This document shows, piece by piece, positions 35,813 to 45,690 of a stretch of DNA of 64,000 nt. The position numbers and the translations under genes are program-made. Numbering within the stretch: the first letter of the stretch is position 1; each line of letters starts with the position of its first letter. This stretch comes from Nitrospira sp. (GTDB taxonomy: Bacteria; Nitrospirota; Nitrospiria; Nitrospirales; Nitrospiraceae), in NCBI GenBank assembly GCA_030444405.1, contig JARFPM010000002.1, forward strand, positions 1 to 64,000, in the 5' to 3' direction. A model generated the notes under the pieces. That model saw nothing but the letters and a program-made list of their open reading frames with translations. It was not told the DNA's origin and ran no database searches.

Positions 35813-36589
35813 ATGGAACCTCGAATCTCATCAACACCTTCTGCGAAGGATCGACCGACAAAACCATCTGATCGTCCGGCAGTCCTCATTACCGGAGCCT
35901 CCGGAGGCATCGGTCGCGCCATCAGTCAAGCATTCGGAAAAATCGGATGGTACGTGGGGGTCCATTACTATCGGAATAAACCGGCGGCCGAAGCGACCTT
36001 GGATCGCGTCCTCGAGGGCGGCGGAATCGGCAACTCCTATCATGCAGATATTCGAGAAGCCGAATCCGTTCGACGCATGGTCGACAGATTCTCCAGCTGT
36101 ACCTCCGGCCCATTAGCATTGGTCTGCAACGCTGGAATCGGACAGAGCGAGTTGCTCGTGCGCCATGCAGATGAGATCTGGGATAATGTCATCGCCACGA
36201 ATCTCACAGGAACATTTCACTGTCTGCGAGCCATGGCACCTTCCCTGCTCGCTCGCGGCGGAGGCTCCATCATAGTGATTGGTTCCCACACGGGATTCCA
36301 CGGAGCGACCGGACAAAGTGCGTATGCGACATCGAAGGCCGGACTGATCGGACTCGTCAGAACAGCGGCGTTGGAATGGGGTCCGCACAATATTCGTGTC
36401 AACCTCGTACTTCCCGGCTGGCAGAAAACGGACTTGACGGAGGGGATATTTCCCGAGCAGAACGGATGGCTCGACCATGCACTGCGGAGGCCACCGGTGA
36501 TCGACGAAGTCGTCAGTACCATCGTGCACCTAGCCCAGCTCAACGATGTATCAGGCCAGGTGTGGAATTGTGACAGTAGGAATCTGTAG
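35813..36589 (+). CDS. Short-chain dehydrogenase/reductase, FabG-like
   Basis: The 258-residue protein is a classical SDR. The cofactor motif is VLITGASGGIGRA, the NAG motif VCNAGIG, and the active site combines the Ser in VIGSHTG with YATSK (YxxxK). FabG-like enzymes reduce 3-oxoacyl-ACP with NADPH. The gene precedes bioD by 58 bases on the same strand, so a role in pimeloyl/biotin precursor synthesis is possible but unproven. An earlier TTG start at 35774 would add 13 residues; neither start has a strong ribosome-binding site. Confidence 0.83.
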   Translation: MEPRISSTPSAKDRPTKPSDRPAVLITGASGGIGRAISQAFGKIGWYVGVHYYRNKPAAEATLDRVLEGGGIGNSYHADIREAESVRRMVDRFSSCTSGPLALVCNAGIGQSELLVRHADEIWDNVIATNLTGTFHCLRAMAPSLLARGGGSIIVIGSHTGFHGATGQSAYATSKAGLIGLVRTAALEWGPHNIRVNLVLPGWQKTDLTEGIFPEQNGWLDHALRRPPVIDEVVSTIVHLAQLNDVSGQVWNCDSRNL

Positions 36590-36600
36590 AAAAGAGCTTA

Positions 36601-36628
36601 CAGCTGAAGACTGATTGCTGATGGCTGA
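36601..36628 (+). repeat. Four heptamer units ending in CTGA
   Basis: The spacer between the SDR and bioD genes contains CAGCTGA, AGACTGA, TTGCTGA and TGGCTGA in tandem (4 x 7 bases), followed by CAGCTAA. It looks like a short heptad repeat. Confidence 0.5.
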
Positions 36629-36635
36629 CAGCTAA

Positions 36636-38010
<1,375 letters not shown>

Positions 38011-38015
38011 ATCAG

Positions 38016-38609
38016 TTACCGCTTGGACTGCTCCAACGCCTTCTGTTTGACGATACGGAAATGGGTTGCCAATTCTTGCCGCGTGACCATCGCAACCAAC
38101 CAATCCGGTGCTAGAGAATCCGGCTCCACGATCAGCTCGAAATCGGCACGCGTTTGATTCCCCTCCCCAGCCGGCTGCAGCTTCCATACTCGATGATAGC
38201 GCTTGAAATCACCGCCCTTCAGGTCGGTCACGAGGCCACCGTTCGGTAATACCCTAGATTCCGTGACTAACCGACGTTCTCCGGGCATGACCGGATGGTC
38301 AATGCGAAGGTCGATCGTCGCCACCCCATCACGGATGTTCAATTCAGCTACTCTCATCCGAACCTCAAAGAGGTCCGGCCAATGTGAGTAATCCGCCAAC
38401 AAGGCTTGTATCACTTCCGCCTTGGCCGGAAAGAGAGGATGTGCCGTCGCACGGATTCCACCACCAGGTTCCGTCTTCACCTCTAAACCATCTGCATCAG
38501 CCACCGCCAGCACACCCGCCTCCAATACGGGAGCGGACAGAAACACATGGACGGCCAACAACAGGACGAGGCCCTGTGATGATATGGCTCGGTTATCCGA
38601 CAATCGCAT
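38016..38609 (-). CDS. Exported SRPBCC/START-like protein
   Basis: The 197-residue product has a signal-like N terminus (SSQGLVLLLAVHVFLSAPVLEA). The mature part resembles a helix-grip (polyketide cyclase/START-like) domain with AKAEVIQALLADYSHWPDLFE, RLVTESRVLPNGG and RYHRVWKLQPAGEG. Such domains bind hydrophobic ligands in a deep cavity. The ATG at 38609 overlaps the DGQHR gene by 17 bases, indicating coupling. It is followed by thiE after five bases. The ligand is unknown. Confidence 0.72.
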   Translation of the reverse strand: MRLSDNRAISSQGLVLLLAVHVFLSAPVLEAGVLAVADADGLEVKTEPGGGIRATAHPLFPAKAEVIQALLADYSHWPDLFEVRMRVAELNIRDGVATIDLRIDHPVMPGERRLVTESRVLPNGGLVTDLKGGDFKRYHRVWKLQPAGEGNQTRADFELIVEPDSLAPDWLVAMVTRQELATHFRIVKQKALEQSKR

Positions 38610-39705
38610 CCAGTAGCCGCTGATGAATCTTTCGTACGCGCTCAAGTTGTCCTTTGGCGGGAAACCGCTCATAGAAGCCGTCGGCACGGAACTCCTTCGT
38701 CAGAGGAGCCCAGGGCTTGACGATCTCAGCAAACGGTTTGTGGGAACGCTGTTCGTCCCAATCATTGATGAGCTTGCGATCCACGATCAGATCGTCCAAC
38801 ACGCGAATCAACGCCTTGAGGGTCACATCGCGAGTAAACATATACCGCTCGTTCTGCCCCCAGACCTCGCCCATGACTTCCTTGACCCCCTTCAGGTAGT
38901 CGCGCACCAATGCGTAGCAGCGATCAGCCTTCATCCCCAAGTGGGACTCCATCCAGCGCTTATGGACTGTCACGACTTTCAGCAGCTCGTTGAACACCTC
39001 GGACTGCAGAATCCATTTTTCCTGTTTGCTCCGCCCGCCAAGGCGATTGATCTTGTACTGAAGCGGCGAGTCCGGTTCGCCATATAGGAGGTTCACGACC
39101 TTGGCAGCGAATTTCTTTTCAGGACTTTCCCAAGAGACTTTCTCATAGAGATCGACCAAATGGGACCGGTTGATCCGCGTGTGGGTGGAGTTGATGATCA
39201 CGAACATCTCCGTGGCAAAATCACCGCTCCTGCCGTCAAACAGGAGGCAGGGCACCTCGACCTGTGCACTTTGATCCGGATGTTTTTCGTGGAAAAAGTG
39301 AAGCCCGGCGAGTCGATGTTGTCCGTCGATCACCAGATACTTTCCCGTCGGCTCGCTCAGGTGGCCGATTGAATCCGAGCCATCTGTCTTCTGGAAGCGA
39401 AGGGTTTCGTCGGTAAAGAGCAGCACTGTGCCTGGAATCATTGGTTGAGCCACAACGGTCTCATAAAAATTGACGATCTGCTTGATCTTCTGCCGATTCA
39501 AGACCCGTTGGAATCCCTTCTCGCTCCGCTCGATTTCCGCAATAAACTGCGCCACGTCGTCATGCTCGGCAATCTTGGCCTGTGCGATCTCTTCACCCTC
39601 GAAATAATAACGGCTGGTGAAGCGGACCTTTTTCAACAGCTCACTGGCCTTATAGGCGATGAAATAGAAGACGCCCTCTTTTTGCGTGATCCGCGTCGCG
39701 AGCAT
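38593..39705 (-). CDS. DGQHR-domain protein (DndB-like)
   Basis: The 370-residue protein has the diagnostic VIDGQHRLAGLHFFHE (DGQHR motif) followed by FVIINSTHTRINRSHLVDLYE. DGQHR proteins include DndB, the regulator of DNA phosphorothioation, and other proteins of phage-defence or transfer islands. No dndA, dndC, dndD or dndE gene, nor a restriction gene, was seen nearby. GGAGG lies seven bases before the ATG at 39705, which favours it over the start at 39798. It heads a short operon with the SRPBCC-like and thiE genes, an unexpected context. Confidence 0.82.
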   Translation of the reverse strand: MLATRITQKEGVFYFIAYKASELLKKVRFTSRYYFEGEEIAQAKIAEHDDVAQFIAEIERSEKGFQRVLNRQKIKQIVNFYETVVAQPMIPGTVLLFTDETLRFQKTDGSDSIGHLSEPTGKYLVIDGQHRLAGLHFFHEKHPDQSAQVEVPCLLFDGRSGDFATEMFVIINSTHTRINRSHLVDLYEKVSWESPEKKFAAKVVNLLYGEPDSPLQYKINRLGGRSKQEKWILQSEVFNELLKVVTVHKRWMESHLGMKADRCYALVRDYLKGVKEVMGEVWGQNERYMFTRDVTLKALIRVLDDLIVDRKLINDWDEQRSHKPFAEIVKPWAPLTKEFRADGFYERFPAKGQLERVRKIHQRLLDAIVG

Positions 39706-39800
39706 AGAGCCTCCATTGGTTTGAATAGAAGCTGGTGGGAAGATTCTACGCGGCCCTCTCCATGGCCGCAAGACAAAGGACTGTGCTACCATCGACAACT

Positions 39801-40175
39801 ATGGCGATTCAACGCATCGCGTGTAGTCTTTTCGTTTTGTTGCTCGTGATCCTTCTCGTTCCTTCCCTCTCCACGAAGGCACAGGAAGTAGAGGATTCCG
39901 GAGCCACAACGGAACTGTCGTGCAGCTTTTCAGTGGAGAAAGGTGAAACCGGGCGCCCCTGTCACGTTCCGTTCCCCCAAGGATGTCGGGTCGCCTCCAT
40001 TCCCGGAACCAAGCAACCTTGGACCACGATCTCCAAAGGCGGTCGCCTGCAATGTCGGTTTGATGAAACGGAGACCGATTGGAAGTCGAACATTGTCGGC
40101 ACCTGCGGCCAATGTCAGTCGGTCCATTGTTCGGCCCAATTCAGTGTCCGTTTCAATTGTTCTTCGCAGCATTAA
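39801..40175 (+). CDS. Small secreted cysteine-rich protein
   Basis: The 124-residue product begins with a clear signal peptide (ACSLFVLLLVILLVPSLSTKAQ). The mature chain has eight cysteines (ELSCSFSVEKG, GRPCHVPFPQGCRVA, LQCRFDE, GTCGQCQSVHCSAQ and FNCSS), suggesting disulfides or metal binding in the periplasm. No family was recognised. It lies between the divergent DGQHR gene and queG, 15 bases before the latter. Confidence 0.7.
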   Translation: MAIQRIACSLFVLLLVILLVPSLSTKAQEVEDSGATTELSCSFSVEKGETGRPCHVPFPQGCRVASIPGTKQPWTTISKGGRLQCRFDETETDWKSNIVGTCGQCQSVHCSAQFSVRFNCSSQH

Positions 40176-40190
40176 CCTTACTTGTATCCT

Positions 40191-41198
40191 ATGTCCCTCT
40201 CCGGGGCAATCAAACAAGAAGCTCGTGCGCTAGGATTCGATGCAGTCGGGATCGCGCGTGTCGCCGAGCACGGCACGCTATCAGCCACCTGTAATCAGCC
40301 GAACAACGCTCTTCACGATTCCGTGTCAGCGTTACCTCGGCGCCTCTTCGACCGTCTTAGTGAATGGCTCCGGCGAGGTTATCACGGCACCATGGCCTGG
40401 ATGGAACGGGCCCCCAACAAACGTGCCGATCCTGGCCTGGTGCTTCCAGGCTGCCGCTCAATCATCTCGCTGGGGATCAACTATCTCACCGAGCAGCGTG
40501 CCAACGAACACCCGGGCTACGGCCGCATTGCGCGATATGCTTGGGGAAGGGACTATCACAAGCTTTTTGATTCCAGGCTCAAGCAACTGGAACGGTTGAT
40601 TCACGGGATGGCACCCGAGGCCAAGACGCGTGCATACTGCGATACCGGCCCAATTATGGAGAAAGCCTGGGCGGAACAGGCTGGCCTGGGCTGGATCGGC
40701 AAACATTCCAATCTCGTCTCAGCCGAGTACGGTTCTTGGCTGTTGCTGGGAGAGATTCTAACTACGTTGGATCTGGAGCCCGATGAGCCAGCCACCGATC
40801 TCTGTGGCAGCTGCACACTTTGTATTCAAGCTTGCCCCACGGGAGCCATTACGGAGCCCTACGTTGTCGATGCCACCCGTTGCATTTCATACCTCACGAT
40901 AGAATTACGTGGCGACGACACAGCCATCCCTCACGAGCTACAAGTAGGCATGGGAAACAAAATCTTCGGGTGCGATGATTGCCTCGACGTATGTCCGTTC
41001 AATCTGCGATCCGAACCGACCCAGGAAGGCACCTTTCAACCTTTAGGCTGGAGTCTCGCCCCTGATCTCAACGAGCTTTCTAAACTGGACGAACTGACCT
41101 TCATGACTGTGTTTCAACAAAGCCCGATTCGGCGTGCGAAGCTCCATGGACTTCACCGGAACATCGCCATCGCCCAACGCAACTTCAAACCTTCGTAA
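40191..41198 (+). CDS. queG: Epoxyqueuosine reductase
   Basis: QueG reduces epoxyqueuosine to queuosine in tRNA using cobalamin and two [4Fe-4S] clusters. Cysteines in CGSCTLCIQACP and CDDCLDVCP supply the clusters. The catalytic Asp occurs in AYCDTGPIMEKAWAEQAGLG and GWIGKHSNL follows as usual. The 335-residue length fits the soluble, non-HEAT-repeat form. ATG 40191 is preferred to a TTG at 40182. No other queuosine gene was found nearby. Confidence 0.94.
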   Translation: MSLSGAIKQEARALGFDAVGIARVAEHGTLSATCNQPNNALHDSVSALPRRLFDRLSEWLRRGYHGTMAWMERAPNKRADPGLVLPGCRSIISLGINYLTEQRANEHPGYGRIARYAWGRDYHKLFDSRLKQLERLIHGMAPEAKTRAYCDTGPIMEKAWAEQAGLGWIGKHSNLVSAEYGSWLLLGEILTTLDLEPDEPATDLCGSCTLCIQACPTGAITEPYVVDATRCISYLTIELRGDDTAIPHELQVGMGNKIFGCDDCLDVCPFNLRSEPTQEGTFQPLGWSLAPDLNELSKLDELTFMTVFQQSPIRRAKLHGLHRNIAIAQRNFKPS

Positions 41199-41825
41199 CC
41201 CCTTTGGACCCTCACTTTCGGTACTATTGCTCCCACGCCATGACTGGATATCTCCTTTCTCTCCGAAACAGGTTCTAAAACCTTTCCAGAAAGTTCCCCT
41301 ACCAATTATGACGTAGATAAAGACAATGCGTATACTGATGGGCAGAAATACTTACACCTCAAACTTCCCTCCAGCTCGTCTACATCGCGATCCTTCTCAA
41401 CCAACTTGGAGGTCGTTTTCGTGTGAATCGAATTAGATACAGAGTCTGTATCTTTTTAGATTCATCACTTGATCCCGACCACTTGAACTACGAAATCAAT
41501 AATCTTCCCAACAGAAGCTCAGAACCTTCACCAACAGCCTGATAAATCATTACTTTTTCGCAGAACTTGTAGACATCTACTTAGTAACAACTCTGGTATT
41601 ACGTATTCTGCTATACCAACGACCTCACCTCCGTCATCAGAAAGGGTTAGGGTTATATGCGCTCGGCTGAATACGTTGCAAAAAAATTTCTTTGTATTTT
41701 CTCTTCAGAATTTGGTAGATAGTTGACCCGGCGTCTGGTTGGTGAGTGAGGGGGAGGGACCTGATTTGCGGCACTCGCCAGTGCAGCGTCTCTTTGTTAT
41801 TTAAAATCTTTCAAGGGAGGCAACC
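41199..41825. other. 627-base non-coding region upstream of nirK
   Basis: No convincing reading frame was found. The DNA is visibly richer in A and T than its surroundings. It holds a perfect palindrome at 41435-41453, an A-tract around 41681, and AAGGGAGG before the nirK start. A possible -10 (TTTAAAAT) lies near 41801, but no good -35 partner was seen. Confidence 0.5.
41435..41453. promoter_or_regulatory. Palindrome upstream of nirK
   Basis: AGATACAGA (41435-41443) and TCTGTATCT (41445-41453) form a perfect inverted repeat about one central G, followed by TTTTAG. It may be an operator or, as a seven-base stem with a U tract, a weak terminator after queG. Confidence 0.4.
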
Positions 41826-42833
41826 ATGCAGAGGTTTCGTGTGCTCACATTATCCCTGGGACTCAGCGTCCTGTTGGGAACTGGCGGCTGTGCGACCGCG
41901 TCGGAGAAGAAGCCTGAATCGTCAGGCCCAGTGATGGCAGGTGCGAAGGCCCTAGGATTGGTAAGCTCTCCGAAGACCCATGAGGTCACGTTCACCGCGC
42001 TCGAATCGGAAATCGTCATCGATGGCAACGGGACGAAGTACAAGGCCTGGACCTTTAATGGTCAGATGCCCGGCCCCGTCGTCCGAGTCACCGAAGGTGA
42101 TACGGTGAACTTCACCCTGATCGGCCATAAGGACAATTCCTTCCCACATTCGATGGACTTTCATGCGGCCGAGCTCGACTTCTTAGCTAACTACCACCGT
42201 ACGGTTGGACCGGGAGAGACACACAAATACTCCTTCGTGGCGAAGAAGCCCGGCGTGTTTTTCTATCACTGCGGCGCGAGCCCCATGATCCAGCACGTCG
42301 CCCGTGGCATGTTCGGTGCCATCATCGTAGATCCGAAGGATGCCAATGCTTGGCCAAAGGCTGATCGTGAATTCGTCCTAGTACAATCTGAGTTCTGGAA
42401 GAACCCCGACAACGTGCAGGCGATGTTTGATCGGAAGTGGGACAATACGATTTTCAACGGCGGTATCTTCAAGTACCATCCGTTCTTCCCAGGGGGAGAG
42501 CCGTTGGAAGTCAAGGTCGGTGAACGGGTGCGAATCTATTTCGTGAATGCCGGCCCGAACGAGTTCTCTGCGCTCCATCCGATCGCAGAAATCTGGGACA
42601 ATGTCTACGAAAGCGGCAATCCGGCCAACAAATTCACGGGGGTCCAGACCTATGTGGTCGGCCCAGGCAGCGGCGCCACCTTCGATATGATCGTGGATAA
42701 CCCGGGAGCCTATCCGGTCGTGACCCACTCCTTAACGGGGGCCCTACGAGGTGCGATTGCGGTGGTGATCGCCAACCAGAACCCCAAGGACTATAAGGGT
42801 CAGTTGATGCCAAACACCCCCTGGAACCCGTGA
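41826..42833 (+). CDS. nirK: Copper-containing nitrite reductase, lipoprotein type
   Basis: NirK reduces nitrite to nitric oxide. The two-cupredoxin, 335-residue protein has all ligands by pattern: type 1 copper at His108, Cys149, His157 and Met162; type 2 copper at His113, His148 and His301; catalytic Asp111 and His251. A lipobox (LLGTGGC, Cys22) shows that it is exported and probably membrane-anchored. AAGGGAGG precedes the ATG. A secreted globin and a c-type cytochrome follow, a possible NO-handling partner and electron donor. Some laccase-like two-domain oxidases look similar, but the His/Asp set favours nitrite reductase. Confidence 0.9.
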   Translation: MQRFRVLTLSLGLSVLLGTGGCATASEKKPESSGPVMAGAKALGLVSSPKTHEVTFTALESEIVIDGNGTKYKAWTFNGQMPGPVVRVTEGDTVNFTLIGHKDNSFPHSMDFHAAELDFLANYHRTVGPGETHKYSFVAKKPGVFFYHCGASPMIQHVARGMFGAIIVDPKDANAWPKADREFVLVQSEFWKNPDNVQAMFDRKWDNTIFNGGIFKYHPFFPGGEPLEVKVGERVRIYFVNAGPNEFSALHPIAEIWDNVYESGNPANKFTGVQTYVVGPGSGATFDMIVDNPGAYPVVTHSLTGALRGAIAVVIANQNPKDYKGQLMPNTPWNP

Positions 42834-42894
42834 TCAATAATCGGCGTCGGGAGGTTTTGCAGTTAGTTCATTCTCACACAAAGGAGTAGATGAC

Positions 42895-43338
42895 ATGACA
42901 CTTGGTAAGAAGATTGTTTGTACGGCGGTCGCGGTAGCGGCAGCATGGGCCTTCACCAGTGCACCATCCTTTGCTGCAGAGCGGTCGCTCTATGAGCGGT
43001 TGGGTGGGCAAGGCGCCATTCAAGCCGTCGTCACAAAGTTCATCGGTAACGTGGGCGCAGACAAGCGCATTAATAACTGGTTCGCGACCACCGATCTCAA
43101 AAAGCTCAACAAGCTTTTGGTCGAACAGGTCTGTATGGCCACCGGCGGCCCCTGCACCTACTCAGGCCGTGATATGAAAACGACGCACAAGGGCCTGAAG
43201 ATTACCTCCGCCGCCTTTGGCGCCCTCGTTGAGGACCTGGTGGCTGCACTGGACACCTTCAACGTCCCGAAGAAGGAAAAGGACGAATTGATAGGCATCC
43301 TCGCACCAATGAAGGGCGACATCGTCGAAGTTCAGTGA
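42895..43338 (+). CDS. Secreted group I truncated hemoglobin-like protein
   Basis: The 147-residue precursor has a signal peptide ending at SFAA (residue 28), unusual for this mostly cytoplasmic family. The mature globin starts SLYERLGGQGAIQAVVTKFI, the family N-terminal signature. His98 in MKTTHKGL is the expected proximal heme ligand. Truncated globins bind O2 and NO. Lying 61 bases after nirK, it may bind or dispose of NO in the periplasm. GGAG lies upstream of the ATG. A 13-bp hairpin follows the gene. Confidence 0.85.
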   Translation: MTLGKKIVCTAVAVAAAWAFTSAPSFAAERSLYERLGGQGAIQAVVTKFIGNVGADKRINNWFATTDLKKLNKLLVEQVCMATGGPCTYSGRDMKTTHKGLKITSAAFGALVEDLVAALDTFNVPKKEKDELIGILAPMKGDIVEVQ

Positions 43339-43383
43339 CAATTTGCAGTAGTGAACACTGCAATGGTCGTGCGTTAGTTTCCC

Positions 43384-43412
43384 GTCAGCCAGGACTACCA
43401 GTCCTGGCTGAC
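43384..43412 (+). terminator. Hairpin downstream of the globin gene
   Basis: GTCAGCCAGGACT (43384-43396) pairs perfectly with AGTCCTGGCTGAC (43400-43412) around ACC. No U tract follows, so its termination strength is uncertain. Confidence 0.6.
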
Positions 43413-43595
43413 GCGGTCCTGATTCTGGTAGTCCCGCCTTTACTCCTACTTCAAATCTGATCATTTTCTGCGAGACATGGGCACTGCAACTTAGGGTAAT
43501 ATCGTGTTAACATGAGCACGGGATTTGTGCCTCCGGACGCGCGGCGCGAGCAGCCATCTGGTAGGAACATCAGTGGTAATCACCAAGGAGGAACC

Positions 43596-44054
43596 ATGAG
43601 AGGGAAGCGTTTGATTGTGACCTTGTGTAGTTTCATCGCCGTTGCCTTGTGGACTACGGCAGGTTGGTCTGGCCCCGAGTCCGACCCAGTAAAGCCGCGT
43701 GTTCCAGATGCTGAACGTGGGGAGGCACGAAAGCTGAAGAGCCCGATCACCGTGACCCCTGACGTCCTCGCCAAGGGCAAGGAGCTCTATGAAGGCAAGG
43801 GCACTTGTGCAAACTGTCACGGTCAGAGTGGCGAGGGCGATGGTGCGGGTGGACTGCTGCTCACACCAGGCCCACGAAACTTTACGAATTGTAAGTTTCA
43901 TAAGAAGCGGAATGATGGGGAACTCTTCTGGGTCGTCAAGAATGGAAGTCCCGGTACCGGTATGCCGGCCCTTGTGAAGGGAAATGTGCTCACCGAGGAA
44001 GAAGCCTGGACGATCATCGCCTACGAACGAAGCTTCTGCAAGGACAAGGAATAG
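43596..44054 (+). CDS. Periplasmic class I cytochrome c, monoheme
   Basis: The 152-residue precursor has a signal peptide (TLCSFIAVALWTTAGWS). The heme site is Cys71-Cys74-His75 (CANCH), and Met123 in GSPGTGMPAL is the probable sixth ligand. The helix EEEAWTIIAYERSF closes the fold. AAGGAGG is placed eight bases before ATG 43596, which rules out the earlier start at 43512. It could donate electrons to NirK two genes upstream. It resembles the cytochrome at 15660. Confidence 0.9.
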   Translation: MRGKRLIVTLCSFIAVALWTTAGWSGPESDPVKPRVPDAERGEARKLKSPITVTPDVLAKGKELYEGKGTCANCHGQSGEGDGAGGLLLTPGPRNFTNCKFHKKRNDGELFWVVKNGSPGTGMPALVKGNVLTEEEAWTIIAYERSFCKDKE

Positions 44055-44091
44055 CTCACGAAATAGACCAGGATTCGCCCATTCATGGCGA

Positions 44092-44120
44092 GCTGTCAGT
44101 CGATGCTCTCGGCTGACAGC
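44092..44120 (+). terminator. Hairpin downstream of the cytochrome c gene
   Basis: GCTGTCAG (44092-44099) pairs with CTGACAGC near 44113-44120, with three further inner pairs (CGA/TCG). It lies 38 bases after the stop codon. Confidence 0.5.
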
Positions 44121-44218
44121 CCGCAAAGTCCTCTCCATTTCACCCTTCCCTTCCTCGTGGTAAGAGGTGTAGGCTATCAGTAGTTTCGACGGTTCTATAG
44201 GAGGCTAGGAGCACTCCG

Positions 44219-45556
44219 ATGAACCTTCAGACATTTCTCTTAGTCTCGAAAGACCCCGACCTCAGACAGCTTGTCCGGGCTGCATCCCCTCAGGCAAGTA
44301 TTCATTCGACGGACACCGTTTCCGAGGGACTCGCCCTGTGGTCTGAGATTTCCCCGGCGCTGGTCGTCAGCGAAGGAAGTCCTCATACTCTGGCTCCTCT
44401 ACTGGAATATGCCCGCGAGACACCCGAATCCCCACCCGTGATTGCAATCGGGGACCGCCATTCTGTCAAAGATGCGGTCGATATCATGCGCGCCGGCGCG
44501 GCCGATTACCTGACGAAGCCGATTCTACTGGAAGATCTTCAGACTGCCATTGCTCGAGCATTCCGCCAACTTTGTCCTGTTCTGTCTTCCTCGCCACATG
44601 ATCCGTTCGCATCCATCGTCAGCGTCTCGCCCCAAATGAACCTCATGAAGCAACTGGCCAAAGAAGTGGCATTGACCGACGCAACTGTTCTGATTACCGG
44701 TGAAAGCGGAACCGGCAAGGAACTGTTTGCAGAGGCTATTCACCACTACAGTCCCAGAGCCAATGGTCCGCTAATCGCGCTCAATTGCGCCGGCATCCCG
44801 GAAAATCTCTTGGAGGCAGAGTTATTCGGTTACGAATCAGGTGCGTTTACCGACGCCAAACGGGCAAAGCCAGGCCGTTTTCAAATAGCCGAGGGCGGGA
44901 CACTCTTTCTCGACGAGATCGGGGAAATGAGCCCCACCGCCCAAGCCAAACTCCTGCGCGTGTTGGAAACCCACACCATCGATCCGTTGGGCGGTACCCG
45001 TAGCCACAAGGTAAACATCCGCATCATCGCTGCCACGAATGAGGATCTGCTCGCCCACATCAAAGCAGGTCGGTTCCGCCTCGATCTCTACTATCGGCTC
45101 AACGTGTACCAATTACGCATTCCCCCGCTGCGTGAGCGACTCGAAGACATTGAACCGATTCTTCTGATTTTCCTGGAGCGAGCCAGAAAGGAACGAGGAT
45201 GCCGCCTTAAGACCATCGCGCCGGCAGCCCTAGCTGTCCTTCGAAGCCACGACTGGCCTGGTAACGTCCGGGAACTGCACAATGTCGTCGAATGGCTGAC
45301 GATCACGTGCAAAGAAGACGTGATCCAAGCACACCACTTGCCGGCATCCGTGAAAACTCTCCCGTCAACGGACCGCCTGAGTCTTGAACCCAGGCCTTCA
45401 TTGCTGGCCTTCGGACTATCTTTTCACGAGATGGAGAAAAAGATGCTAGAAGAAGCGCTCCGCAAAGCATCGGGCAACGTGTCGGAAGCGAGCCGCCTCC
45501 TCAAGATGACCCGCAATACCTTGCGCTACCGGATGGCAAAGTATCATCTCCAGTAG
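44219..45556 (+). CDS. Sigma-54 activator with a receiver lacking its phospho-Asp
   Basis: The 445-residue protein has a receiver-like domain (1-118), an AAA+ domain and a Fis-type helix-turn-helix at the C terminus (NVSEASRLLKMTRNTLRYRM). Walker A is GESGTGKE (161-168). The sigma-54 contact loop reads GAFTDA (208-213) in place of GAFTGA. In the receiver, Ser51 (ALVVSEGS) occupies the position of the phosphorylatable Asp, though Lys100 is kept. Control by phosphorylation is therefore unlikely, and another signal may act on this domain. It is close to the nirK block on the same strand, so regulation of those genes is a fair guess. Confidence 0.9.
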   Translation: MNLQTFLLVSKDPDLRQLVRAASPQASIHSTDTVSEGLALWSEISPALVVSEGSPHTLAPLLEYARETPESPPVIAIGDRHSVKDAVDIMRAGAADYLTKPILLEDLQTAIARAFRQLCPVLSSSPHDPFASIVSVSPQMNLMKQLAKEVALTDATVLITGESGTGKELFAEAIHHYSPRANGPLIALNCAGIPENLLEAELFGYESGAFTDAKRAKPGRFQIAEGGTLFLDEIGEMSPTAQAKLLRVLETHTIDPLGGTRSHKVNIRIIAATNEDLLAHIKAGRFRLDLYYRLNVYQLRIPPLRERLEDIEPILLIFLERARKERGCRLKTIAPAALAVLRSHDWPGNVRELHNVVEWLTITCKEDVIQAHHLPASVKTLPSTDRLSLEPRPSLLAFGLSFHEMEKKMLEEALRKASGNVSEASRLLKMTRNTLRYRMAKYHLQ

Positions 45557-45690
45557 GAAGCTGAATCATGGAGATCATTCTTCTGTGGAGGCTTTGAACG
45601 GTAGGCACCTTCTTTTCATTATGCTCACGATCTGACTACACAGGTCTTCTCGACCTTAGCAAGCTTTACCTCTTGGCCGGGAGGTGAACC

